NCBI GenBank assembly: GCA_947000775.1
Contig: CAMQGK010000008.1
Location: forward strand, 2,392,501 to 2,456,500
Origin: Pterois miles
Taxonomy: Eukaryota; Chordata; Actinopteri; Perciformes; Scorpaenidae
Length of the DNA stretch: 64,000 nt
Direction of reading: 5' to 3'
Under the pieces are notes generated by a model. It did not search any database. It worked only from the letters and a program-made list of their open reading frames with translations, and was not told the origin of the DNA. A program made the translations under genes and the position numbers. Positions 11,522 through 21,365 of this stretch are shown in pieces. How positions within the stretch are numbered: position 1 is the stretch's first letter; every line of letters begins with the position of its first letter.

Positions 11522-14500
11522 ATGGACATGACAGAAGAGAACTGTAGTTCAGTCATCGTCACGAATGGTGGTGAGTTGATTTAGAGCTGTGACATTCTTT
11601 TTGTTTAGTTAAGTATTTTATATAATTTAAATAAGCTTATATAGGGGCACCTTAGTGTGTTCAGTGAATAATAGTATGTACTGTACTGTAAAAGTATGTA
11701 CTTTCTGATAGCAAATACAATTTAATGTTTAGGTATTTCAAGATAGACTGATTTGCATGTAAACAATCCAATTATGGTTCTTGAGGTAAAAAATCTGATT
11801 TAAAATGCTGTCCTAAGTATAAAGCAGAGATAAAATGACTGATCACTGTCACACTTCTGTGTTTTGTGTCATTCAGCTTACCCGGTACGGTGCACTGAGG
11901 AAGTCCTTCTGCCTGTCTTCACAGACGAGAGTCTACAAGCTGCCATGGACCCACAACAACAGTCTCCTGCCTCCCACAGCATCTCTCCTGCTCTCCCAGA
12001 GCTTAGACTGGTCCTACTGGGCAGGAAAGGTGCAGGGAAGAGTGCGGCAGGCAACACCATCCTGGGAGGAGCGGGAGGTTTCGAGAGTGGGAAGCCCACG
12101 GAGGAGTGTGTGAGGAGGCGAGCCGATGTGGCGGGGAGGAAAGTCACAGTGGTGGACACCCCAGGGTGGGAGTGGTACTACCCACTCAACAGCACCCCTA
12201 ACTGGGTGAGGAGGGAGACTTTACGAAGCGCGTCGCTTTGCCCTCCTGGACTCCACGCTGTGCTCCTGGTGATGCGATCCTGCGCCTCAGTAACAGAGGA
12301 CTACATCAGTAAGATAGAGGAGCACCTGGAGCCGCTGGGAAAAGGAGTTTGGGAGCACACCATGCTGCTGTTCACCAGAGGAGATGAGCTAGGCCTGGTG
12401 TCCATGGAGCAGCGGATCCTGACAAGTGGCCCTGCGCTTCAGAGGCTGCTCCAGAAGTGTGGGAACAGGTACCATGTCGTGGATAACCGGAGCAAAGGAG
12501 ACGGGACGCAGGTTAAAGAGCTGATAAAGAAGCTGGAGGAGATGGTGGAGGCGAAGAAGGATGGAGGCGGCCATTTAGAGATGGATAACACAGTGCTGGT
12601 GGGTCTGGAAGCAGACAGGAAGAGGAGAGCGAGGGAGAGGAGGAAGAAACAGAGGCAGATGGAGGCGCAGGCGCAGAGAGGGACCATCAAAGCTGCTCTA
12701 ATGAGTGAGTTCTTCACTCTGTTCAGTTTGTAAAACTCAAGTCCTCTCAAATGCATGAAACAACATCACAATCTGGCACAGAAAACCTGCTGAATGCATT
12801 CTTATTGATAAATATTAGGGCTGTCAATCAATAAAAATATTCAATCATGAATAATCTCATGATTGTCATTAGTTTATCAGAATTAATCGCAAATTAATCA
12901 CATATATTTTATCTAATCAAAATGTACCTTAAGTTAAGTAGGAGTGGGGAATGTATGTATACATTAATTATTAGAAATGTGTTAACAACACAAAACAATG
13001 ATAAATATTGTCCAGAAAGGTACTACATTTAGCATAAAAAATATGCTCCAATTATAACATGGCAAACTGCAGCCCAACCGTCAGTGTGTCAGTGTACTGA
13101 TTTGACTATGACTTGCCCCAAACTTCATGTGATTATCATAAAGTGGGCATGTCTGTAAAGGGGAGACTGGTGGGTACCCACAGAACCCATTTTCATTCAC
13201 ATATCTGGAGGTCAGAGGTCAAGGGACCCCTTTGAAAATGGCTAAGCCAGCCTTTCCTCGCCAAAATAAGAAGAAATTAGTGATATTAAAACAAATTTTC
13301 ATTAACATATTATCGTGGTAACTTTGACAGACCCAGTAAATATACTGTAAGTAGATGCTTAAAGCTGCACCTTTCTGGGTTTTGGATGGATCATATGTGT
13401 GAAATGTGTCATATTTAGCGTCAAACCCACAAAGAATTATCGTCCGCAGTTCCCCTCAGGTTTATAAAGCAGTTGAAGGTCTTTTAAACACTCTCAGTGT
13501 CTTTTCCAGAATCAGCATGACTTATTCATTTAGTAAATTATGGTCCCATTTAGAGTCAAATAGAATATAAAGCAGGGTATACTCCAGGGCGTGGCTACCT
13601 TGTGTTTGACAGGTTGCTATCACGGCGTTGTCTGGTCTGGAAGTCGTCCTGTGTTTTTGTCTTTAAGAACTTACAACTTTAACACTTTTGCAGTGTTTTC
13701 AGTAGTTGCCAGTTAATTGTAACCTTTCTGGTTGACAAAAAAGCATTCAGTTATAGTTAACTCCACCCTTTTGTGTCACTTCTGGTTGCAAAACACCAAG
13801 ATGGCGATGGCAAAAACCAAGATGGCGACAGCCAAAATGCCAGAGTTGAGGCTTCAGAATGTCAGTCCACAAACCAATGGGTGACGCTAATTTGAGTACT
13901 TCCACTCCTTATGTACAGTCTGTTTTCAAACCAAAAATCTCTGATAAACCTGCTGTACACTATCTGTCCTGCACAAAACAACAGACAGGCAAAGGTATTG
14001 AGTTGCTGGTGAACTAAAGTGGAGCATTTAGCTGCTAAACAACCTGATGTGAAGAGTTGGTGGAGACCAAAAGATAAAAGTGAATGAAGTGAAAAGTGAA
14101 TTCTGGCCATGAATATTAAGTCTGATGAATGGATGTGTAGGTAACTTGTTTGCTAACACATTAGCAATAAAAACTTTTTAAGCCAACAACCTATTAGTGG
14201 CTGCTGGCTCGTTTTTTTGTTGGCCCCTAGTAGCCAAACTTCCTTCATTTAATCAGAATATAACTTTGTATGAGCACACATAACATGTTTCACCACAAAT
14301 CTGTACCTGCCTCCCTTTCAGGCGATGGTCTCCAGGGTTCAGAGCTAGACGCCAACCAGTCGTTCTCCAAGGCTCCCCGACGTCTACCCGAAGTCAGACT
14401 GGTTCTCCTGGGCGAGCGTGAAACAGGAAAGAGCTCTGCCGGAAACACCATCCTGGGCAAAACTGGCTTCTTTCAGGCCGGGGCAGTGACGGAGGAGTGC

Positions 14501-15961
14501 ACCCGACAGCAAGGAGAGGTGGCCATGCGGCTGGTGACGGTGGTGGACACTCCGGGCTGGGAGGGAGGCATAGCGGGTGCCACGCCTGAGAGGGTGAAGA
14601 GGGAGATCGTCAGTAGCGTGGCCTTGTGTCCTCCAGGGCCCCATGCCCTCCTGCTGACTCTGAGGGTGGACACGCTGGTGAGGGCGGCACACGTGAGGGA
14701 ACATATGGAGCTTCTGGGCGAGGGTGTATGGAGACACACGATACTGCTGTTCACACACGGGGATCAGCTTCGGGAGGGGGTGGACATCGAGCAGCACATC
14801 CAGGGTGGAGGCAGGGACCTGCAGGGGCTGCTGGAGACGTGCAGGGGCAGGTACCACGTCATCAGCAGCGTAGATGGAGGAGGAAGAGGAAGTGGAGGCT
14901 CCAGTACGGTAGCTGAGCTCCTGCAGAAGGTGGAAAAGATGGCGGAGATGAACAGGTGTGAGGCGTTCTCTGGCCTGGTTCAGGAGGTCAGAGATCTGTG
15001 CCGGCACAGGAATGAGAAGTTCAACCAGCGCCTGAAAGACATGGGAGATAAAATGCTTCGTCAGGAGGACGAGCTGAAAAATATGAGAGAGCGAGAGATG
15101 AAAAGAATCAGGTGGTTTTTTGACAGGAAGAAAAAGGTGAAATCACCTGGAAAGGCCGATGTTCAAAGGGAAGAGGAGGAGGAAGAGGACAGGAGGATGG
15201 ACGAGAGGAGGAACAATATCGGGGAGCTGGAGGAGAGGATGCAATGGCTGACAGAGGATAAAGAGAGAGAAATTCAGGATCTGAGCATAGAAAACGAGAG
15301 AATCCGCATAGCGCTAAACCAGAGCCGAGGAGAAAGGGATGAGGCAATGCTCAACCTGGAGCTAAAAGAGAGAGAGATCGAGGAGCTGAAAGAGAGAATC
15401 GACGAGCAGCAGGTGAAGCTGCTTGACCTTGAACGTGCCAGCGTAGAAAATGAACATGAGAGAAAACAGAGGGAGGACACCATTAGAGCAAAGAAAAGAG
15501 AGTGGATGAGTGGGGTGAAGAAACTGGAAGAAAACATAGAGCTGCAGAGAAAACAGAAAGCAGAGTGGATGGAAAAAGTTGATTCTTTAAAAGCAGAAAT
15601 GGACAAGGCTAACAGACACCATGATGATGTCCTCGAGAGAAAAGAACACGAAAAAAACAGGGAGATGGCACAGATGAAAGAAAAACTTACAAAAGAGATG
15701 GAAATAAAAGACAGAGAGCAAGAAGAACTGAGAAAGAAAGTCTCAGAGGAAAAGCAGATGGCTCTCGATAACGCAAAACAATATGAAAAAGATATGGAGA
15801 GGAAAGTTGAAGAAATGAAATCAGAACATAAAGAGATGGAAAGAAAAATACATGAGAAAGAGACGGAGATGCTGCAGCATAATGAAGAGATGACTAGAAA
15901 AAACAGTGGATTAGAAAAAAATGATGGAGATGATGAAAGTTCAACACCAAGAAGAAATTAA
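11522..15961 (+). CDS. Tandem AIG1/GIMAP GTPase with coiled coil, as read (frame broken at 15915-15921)
   Basis: Exons: 11522-11570, 11877-12704 and 14322 onward. Donors are GTGAGT at 11571 and 12705; acceptors are CATTCAG and CCCTTTCAG. Phases match at both junctions, giving one frame of about 838 residues to the stop at 15961. Domain 1 (about residues 59-255) has P-loop GRKGAGKS (65-72), DTPG (110-113) and TRGD (183-186). Domain 2 (about 317-515) has P-loop GERETGKS (323-330), DTPG (368-371) and THGD (437-440). From about residue 523 it is charged heptad coiled coil. GIMAPs are septin-like GTPases that oligomerise on lymphocyte membranes; human GIMAP8 has three such domains. The start (MDMTEENCSSV) is the first ATG before the exon 1 donor and is uncertain. 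The two domains could instead belong to separate transcripts. The coiled coil continues in the +1 frame from 15921. Confidence 0.75.
12816..13335 (-). mobile_element. hAT-like non-autonomous element (TAGGGCTGTCAA family), intronic copy
   Basis: It begins TAGGGCTGTCAA and ends TTTGACAGACCCA. Flanks ATAAATAT (12808-12815) and GTAAATAT (13336-13343) form an 8-bp target duplication with one mismatch, as expected for hAT elements. The interior matches, in reverse, the copy at 34298-35036 (GGGCATGTCTGTAAAGGGG; GGTCAAGGGACCCCTTTG). It sits between the two GTPase exons. Confidence 0.75.
13525..13920 (-). repeat. Dispersed repeat family R1, copy 2 (inverted)
   Basis: Reverse-strand copy of the repeat at 9455-9845, in the same intron as the hAT-like element. 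It contains AAGATGGCGATGGC and AAGATGGCGACAGCC, matching the YY1-like unit of the family. With copy 1 it forms a large inverted pair around GIMAP exons 1 and 2. Confidence 0.7.
15915..15921 (+). other. Seven-A run at which the coding frame changes by +1
   Basis: Coiled-coil sequence in the upstream frame runs to LEK here and then turns into DGDDESSTPRRN and a stop. The +1 frame is blocked by TAG just upstream (15912-15914) but runs open as coiled coil (MMEMMKVQHQEEINQ) for 1269 codons. A run of six A would join both halves. No intron of credible size removes the break. Possible causes are an assembly or sequencing error, a real inactivating indel, or slippage during transcription or translation. 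Confidence 0.85.
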
Positions 15962-18900
15962 TCAGATGTTGAAAGACAATGCAGAAGATATGGAAAGGGT
16001 CAAACAAGAAATGAAGGACATGCAGCAAGAAAAACAAAGACAGGTTGCAGAGCTGAAAGAGCAGTTTGCGAAAGAAACACATGAACAAATGCAAGCTAAT
16101 AGGAGAGAGATAGCAGAGTTAGAGCAAAGGTATCTAGTCCAGAATGAAAAAGAGAAGGAAATGATTCATCTGAATCACAAAAAAGAAATGACAGAGACGA
16201 TACAAGAGAAAGAAAAAGAGGTAGAGGTGTTAAAACTGCAGCATCAGGAAGAAATGGTAAGAAAAATTAATGAAATGGAAAAATTAATGCGGACAAAGGG
16301 AGCTGAACACCAGGAGGAAATAGAGAGAAAGGTGAAAGAGAAGGAGGAAGACGTGGAAAGGGTACAAAGACAGTGCAGAGATAAAATAAGAGACATGGAG
16401 CAACAAAGGCAGAGAGATACGAAAGAGCTGAAACGACAGTTTGCAGAAGAAATTGAGAAACAATTGCAGGAAAGGCAAAGTGTGATAAGAGAGTTGGAGC
16501 GAAAGCACGACACCATAACAGAAGAGAAGGTGCTAGAAATTGAAAAGGAGAAGGAAGTGATGAATGAAAATCATGAAAAATATATTTTGCAAAAAACGCA
16601 AGAGAGAGAGAGATTAATAGAAGAGTTAAAACGTCAGCACGTTGATGAAATCAAAAAGAAAACGCAAGAAAGTGAGCAAGAAAAGGAAAGGATTGTTATG
16701 AATGTCAAGAAAGAGATGGAGCAGAGACTGGAGGAAAAGGAAGAGGAGATGGAGGAGATCAAACTGAGCGTGAACGAAATGAAGGTAAAGCTGCAACAAA
16801 AGGAAGAGAAAGAAACAGATCATTTAAATTACAAGAAAGAGATGGAGCAAAAACTGGAGGAAAGGGAAAAAGAGATAGAGGAGATCACGGAAAAGCTGCA
16901 ACAAATGGAAAGACATCATTTAAACTACAAGCAAGAGATGGAGCAACGATTGGAGGACAGAGAAAAACGAATAAACTTGACTGTGAAAGAAATGAACGAT
17001 AAGCTACAACAAAAGGAAGAGAAAGAAATAGATCATTTAAATTACAAGAAAGAGATGGAGCAAAGACTGGAGGACAGAGGAAGAGAAACAGCAGCGTTAA
17101 AAGAACATTTAAAAGAAGTTGAGCAACAATTGCGGCAGACGGGAGAGGAAAGAGAAAGAGATCATTTCAATCACAAGAAACAGATGGAGCAAAAACTCCA
17201 AGAAAAAGAAAGAATGATAGAGAAACTGAATCAGCATATAAAGGATGTTGAAGAAATCCTGCAGAGAAAAGAAGAAGAGAGAGGAGAGATTATTCTGAGT
17301 CAAAAGAAAGAGGCAGAGCAGCGACTGCAAGACAGGGAACGAGAGATGGAGGAGGTGAAACTACAGCTTTTAAGCGACGCAGAGAGGAAACTGAAAGAAA
17401 AGGAAAGTGAGATTGAAAATGTCAGACAACAGGCTGAGTCCAGGGAGGCCAGATGGAAGGAAGAGCAGAGGATGAAGGACGAGAGAGGAGACAACGAGTC
17501 GAACCGACTGTTAGAAATCATTGACGAGAAAAGTAAAGAAATAAGACAAGCACAGTGTCTTCTTGTAGAGAAAGACAGTGAGATTGATGAGGTAAAAAAT
17601 ACATGTGTAAACTACCTAAAAGAAATTAAAGAGCTGAAAGAAAGCATTAACAAGCAAACCGCCAGTATCACGGAGATACAGCAGCGTCACGCAGAGCAGG
17701 GCGGGAAAAAAGATGCTGAAATGATGGAAAAACTTCAGGAGAAAGAAGAACGACTGAGAGAAAACGAGAAAGAGATCGCCCAACTGAGGCTGACGATGGA
17801 GCAGACAAAGTCCGAGCTGAAGGCGCTCACCGGCAGGATGGAGACGGAGATGACGAGCATGATTCGGGAATACGAGAAGGAGGTCGCGAGGAGGAACGAG
17901 AGCGTGGAATCCGTCGCGAAGGAGAGGGATGAGGAGAGGGAGAAGTACGAGGAGAGTCAGGGGAGAGTCGAGGAGCTGAGGAAAGAGATGGACAACCTCA
18001 AAATAAAGTGCGAGGAGCTGAGGACAGAGAGCGAACAGGAAGTTAGAGAACATCTCAAGAGATATGAACAACAGGTGAAGAGCATAGAAGCAGAAAAAGA
18101 TGTGGAGATCTGGGGATTAAAGGAGGCAAATAATAAACTCCAAGAAGAGATAGAAAGGATGAAAGAAAGAGAGGGTGAGGCAGAAAGACGGCTGAATGAG
18201 TATTTCCAGGAACAAAAAGATTTCACAATCAAGAATGATGAATTCTTGAAAAAGGAAAAAGAAGTAGGGGAAAGAGAGCAGGCTCTGAGAAGACATGAAG
18301 AAGAGTTGAGCAAAAAAGGGCATGAACTTGACGCAAAAGAGGAAGAGCTTGTTGAAAAAGAAGTCAATTTGGAAAGTAAGGGAGAAGAACTTAGCATATG
18401 GGAAGAAAGTCTAGAAAAGCAGCAAGAGGAGCAGGAGGGAAAAGAGCGAGATGTGAGCATGAGAGTAGAAAATGTAGAGAAGAAGGAGAGGGAGGTGGAG
18501 AGCTTGCTCAGAGTTTTGGAGGGCAAGCAGAAAGAGCTGAACTGTCACGGTAAAAACCTTCAGGAGAAGGTGAAGGGGCTGAAAGATCACGGGAAGGAGC
18601 TGAAAGACAGGGAGTGTTTCTTGAGAAATGAAGAGCTGGAGCTGCTCAGCTGGAAGTCGGAGCTGCAGATGCAAAACGAGCAGGTGAACTCGACGACGCA
18701 GCAGCTGGACGAGATGGGCAGAGACCTGGCTCTGCTGAAGGAAGAACTTCACAGCAAGGAGAGAAACTTAAAGGTGTCACTTAAGAAACTGGGAAAATGG
18801 GAGCAGAATCTTAAAGAACGGGAGGAAGGGTTGCACAAGAGAGAGACAGGCCAATTTGTGGTTGATGAGAGGGATTCTTTGGGTCTGACAGCTGCAGCTG

Positions 18901-19730
18901 AGAGCTCAGACTTGCATTTAATGTACCGAGAGGTCAGCGAGAGAAGGGAAAAGGGAAAAGGAGGAGAGTCAGATAGCGGAGCTGTGAGGATGAAAACGGC
19001 ATTGTCAGCTGCAGAGAGCAATAACTGTCATCTTGAAACACTAAAAGAGATAGAGACGGCTGAGGAAAAGGAAGGAGAGGAGACGAGTCTGGGAAGTGCA
19101 AAGATCAATCGAGATGTTACGTTTTTATCTGCAAGTCAGAGAAGCAAACAAAACAAAAAGCTTCCTGGTTCAGACTTGAGGGTGGTGGTGTTAGGGGAGT
19201 CCTGGTCGCCTCACTCCCCCACCGGAGTCACCATCCTGTGCGGAGAGGCACCCGAACCCGACGGCTCCACCTTCAGGTCCTGGAGAGGTCAGGTAGCCGG
19301 ACGTCACCTCGCCATCGCAGAGCCGCTAGGTCTGAAGTGGCGAGACGGACCGGATCCTGCCGATGCTCCGCAAAAGAGAAGCATCCTCGACGGCGTCTCC
19401 TGGTGTCGCCCGGGACCCCACGTCGTTGTCCTGCTCGTGCCGGCCTTCTTGACCTGCACACAGAAGTACAGGAGAGCAGCGGAGGAGCACATGAGTTTGC
19501 TTGGAGGGGAAGAGGTTTGGCGGCGCACACTGGTGCTGTTCACGTGGGGGGAAATGTTAGGGGAGAGCGCCGCACAGCACATCCTGAGGAACGGGGAGCT
19601 GTCGGGGCTCATGGGGAGATGCGGCGGCAGGTATCATGTACTGAGTAGCAAGAGGAACGACTCTTTGATTGAGGGGTTGTTTGAGAAGATGGAGGATATG
19701 GCGGATTTGAACAGCAGAGCGCTGCGATGA
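15921..19730 (+). CDS. Continuation of the GIMAP protein: long coiled coil plus degenerate C-terminal AIG1 domain
   Basis: An uninterrupted frame of 1269 codons. About the first 1050 are Glu/Lys/Arg/Gln-rich heptads with almost no Pro or Gly, meaning a very long parallel-type coiled coil. It contains internal repeats (roughly 16700-17370). From about codon 1085 (19173) a GIMAP-like fold resumes: DLRVVVLGESW, then RPGPHVVVLLVPAF, an EEHMSLLGG helix, RRTLVLFTWGE, and RYHVLSSKRND near the end. The nucleotide-binding motifs are lost. Together with the upstream part it would give about 2094 residues: GTPase, GTPase, coiled coil, pseudo-GTPase. The Met at 15921 is unlikely to be a true start. A poly(A) signal follows 59 bases after the stop. 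Large coiled coils are known at GIMAP C-termini, but I know of none this long flanked by G domains. Confidence 0.75.
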   Translation: MMEMMKVQHQEEINQMLKDNAEDMERVKQEMKDMQQEKQRQVAELKEQFAKETHEQMQANRREIAELEQRYLVQNEKEKEMIHLNHKKEMTETIQEKEKEVEVLKLQHQEEMVRKINEMEKLMRTKGAEHQEEIERKVKEKEEDVERVQRQCRDKIRDMEQQRQRDTKELKRQFAEEIEKQLQERQSVIRELERKHDTITEEKVLEIEKEKEVMNENHEKYILQKTQERERLIEELKRQHVDEIKKKTQESEQEKERIVMNVKKEMEQRLEEKEEEMEEIKLSVNEMKVKLQQKEEKETDHLNYKKEMEQKLEEREKEIEEITEKLQQMERHHLNYKQEMEQRLEDREKRINLTVKEMNDKLQQKEEKEIDHLNYKKEMEQRLEDRGRETAALKEHLKEVEQQLRQTGEERERDHFNHKKQMEQKLQEKERMIEKLNQHIKDVEEILQRKEEERGEIILSQKKEAEQRLQDREREMEEVKLQLLSDAERKLKEKESEIENVRQQAESREARWKEEQRMKDERGDNESNRLLEIIDEKSKEIRQAQCLLVEKDSEIDEVKNTCVNYLKEIKELKESINKQTASITEIQQRHAEQGGKKDAEMMEKLQEKEERLRENEKEIAQLRLTMEQTKSELKALTGRMETEMTSMIREYEKEVARRNESVESVAKERDEEREKYEESQGRVEELRKEMDNLKIKCEELRTESEQEVREHLKRYEQQVKSIEAEKDVEIWGLKEANNKLQEEIERMKEREGEAERRLNEYFQEQKDFTIKNDEFLKKEKEVGEREQALRRHEEELSKKGHELDAKEEELVEKEVNLESKGEELSIWEESLEKQQEEQEGKERDVSMRVENVEKKEREVESLLRVLEGKQKELNCHGKNLQEKVKGLKDHGKELKDRECFLRNEELELLSWKSELQMQNEQVNSTTQQLDEMGRDLALLKEELHSKERNLKVSLKKLGKWEQNLKEREEGLHKRETGQFVVDERDSLGLTAAAESSDLHLMYREVSERREKGKGGESDSGAVRMKTALSAAESNNCHLETLKEIETAEEKEGEETSLGSAKINRDVTFLSASQRSKQNKKLPGSDLRVVVLGESWSPHSPTGVTILCGEAPEPDGSTFRSWRGQVAGRHLAIAEPLGLKWRDGPDPADAPQKRSILDGVSWCRPGPHVVVLLVPAFLTCTQKYRRAAEEHMSLLGGEEVWRRTLVLFTWGEMLGESAAQHILRNGELSGLMGRCGGRYHVLSSKRNDSLIEGLFEKMEDMADLNSRALR
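16700..17370 (+). repeat. Degenerate tandem repeat inside the coiled coil (about 30-45 residues per unit)
   Basis: The phrase HLNYKKEMEQRLEDRE or a close variant recurs about six times, starting near 16700, 16817, 16912, 17032, 17158 and 17290. The DNA phrase ACAAGAAAGAGATGGAGCAA is preserved in several units. Unit length varies, so this looks like recent duplication by unequal exchange. A longer periodicity of about 125 residues is also visible upstream (ELKEQFAKE and ELKRQFAEE). Confidence 0.7.
19173..19712 (+). other. Degenerate AIG1 (pseudo-GTPase) domain
   Basis: Compared with the two intact domains, the P-loop GxxxxGKS is replaced by GESWSPHSPTG. The DTPG motif becomes AEPLG, and the fourth motif TxGD becomes TWGE. 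The hydrophobic core strands (VVVLG, HVVVLLVPA, TLVLFTWGE) and the final RYHVLSS strand remain. It probably cannot bind or hydrolyse GTP and may act in dimer contacts. Confidence 0.65.
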
Positions 19731-19788
19731 GACTGTATGAATTTATCATGTAAGAACAGTGTTCCATCTGGTTATGTGAATATTTTTG

Positions 19789-19794
19789 AATAAA
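19789..19794 (+). terminator. AATAAA polyadenylation signal of the GIMAP gene
   Basis: A perfect AATAAA lies 59 bases after the stop at 19730, giving a very short 3' UTR. Confidence 0.7.
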
Positions 19795-19854
19795 TTTAAA
19801 AAGCTGTGGAAGAAGTACTCAGATTCTTTATTTACTGTAAGTCAAACTACCAAC

Positions 19855-20315
19855 TAGGGCTGGGCGATATTTCCTAAATATCCAGTCCTGATACAGGTCA
19901 TTTCATATCGCCGTATCATCGATATAGCATGTTTTCAGGTAATTCAATAAATAAATAGTCTGTAATCACAGAGTAAAGCATATTTTTGTGTGAATTAAAT
20001 ACTTGAAAATTGCAAAGGACTTTAATGCAAAATGAAAATACACAAGTTTCAAGTGAAATTTGAGAAAAAAAATAAATATTTCCATATATACAATCGCATT
20101 GAACCTAGTGGTAACGGTAAGTGTGATGTAAAAACAAAACTGCAAGTTTCAAATGATATTACCAGATTTTCTGCAAAATTTGAGTTAGCATATGCTTGTT
20201 ATTATCAAGTTAGACGATGTAATTGTGTATCACAGTATCTCAATATACGATTTCATCACAATATAATTCCACTGAAAAACAGCAAATTATCATATTGAAT
20301 TATCGCCAAGCCCTA
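19855..20315. mobile_element. hAT-like MITE (TAGGGCTGGGCGATA ends)
   Basis: Ends TAGGGCTGGGCGATA and TATCGCCAAGCCCTA are inverted repeats with one mismatch. The interior is AT-rich with no coding frame. The 8-bp flanks match only in part. It sits immediately downstream of the GIMAP poly(A) signal. Confidence 0.75.
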
Positions 20316-21040
20316 TTACAATATCATAAAAGGACTTATTGATAACATCGTTAACGAAAACAAACATCCACAGAGCCTTTAGAAAGGTGATGAATAAAAG
20401 TCTGGCCTTTCCTGATAAAAAAATTATGATTATGAGTTAATCATTTCAACAAAATTGTCCAAAACGAATGCTTTGTTTATGTCTGTGGAAGAAATCTGAC
20501 GTTCGTTTCCCACTTCAACAAGGCTTGTGAGCCAGTAATAATACAGCACTGGTATCACGTGGTCTCTCTGGGTCGTCAGTGTGGAGGAAACCAGATAAAT
20601 GGCTGAGATTGATGTTAAGTGTCCGGCAACAACTTGTTATGAGGTAAATGCAATGGAACGGAGGAGGGAAAACGCCACATCTGTTGGCTGAATGGTATCA
20701 GTGTTATCAATAGCACCTTTAAGTACAAGAACATAAGGTTTTTAGTCCAGCACTTCTCAACTTATAATAAATAAAATAAATCTGAGAGATTGTGAGATGA
20801 TTAATGGAGCAGGAAAGAAGAAAAAACTAATTTCTGCCAAACAAATCTGCATACATTTTTGGACATTTCTATAATTTTTGCTTTTTTAGTGACTATTTGA
20901 AAATGCTTCTTTTTCTGTAAGGGCTCACAAGCAAAACTGATTGACCACCGCTGGTTTAATCATGAACAATGCATTGTATTTTAGTGTTTTCTAGTGATTT
21001 TTTAAGTCAGTTGTCAAATTACTGTTGGGGAGTGAAAAGT

Positions 21041-21365
21041 AGAGCTGCAACATTATTTTCATATATTATATTCATAATCTGCCAATTATTTCCTAGATTA
21101 ACAGATTAATCTTTTGGGCTAAAAATTGTCAGAAAATAGTGAAAAATGTCCTTTCCTGTCCAAGGTGATGTCTTAAAATATTTTGTTTTGGTGGTCCAAA
21201 ACCCAAAAATATTCAGTTTAATATGAGAAAACAGAGGAATCTCCATATCTGACAGGCTAAAAGCAGCATTTCTGCCATTTTTGCATGAAAAATTACTTAA
21301 CATTTAATCAAATGTCAAAATGTTTGGCGAGTATTTTTCTGACTAATCGATTATTTGACTACTAA
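21041..21365. mobile_element. hAT-like MITE fragment (TAGAGCTGCAAC end)
   Basis: It starts TAGAGCTGCA, the same terminus as the complete element at 62676-63018, and ends in sequence rich in ATTAATC and TAATCGATTA. The right terminus is not recognisable. No coding frame. Confidence 0.5.

Noticed and set aside
14270..14321. ATG at 14270 as start of a separate second GIMAP gene
   Set aside because: The ATG lies before a strong pyrimidine tract and acceptor at 14320-14321, and the exon joins in phase to the upstream GTPase exon. A separate promoter was not seen, though it cannot be fully excluded.
14384..15007. 207-codon open frame antisense to the second GIMAP GTPase domain
   Set aside because: It mirrors the real coding exon. 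Codon periodicity and domain motifs lie on the plus strand, and the antisense peptide has no recognisable domain.
17957..18526. 189-codon Ser/Leu/Phe-rich antisense frame in the coiled coil
   Set aside because: Glu/Lys-rich coding DNA automatically gives long antisense frames rich in Ser, Phe and Leu. No start context or independent support.
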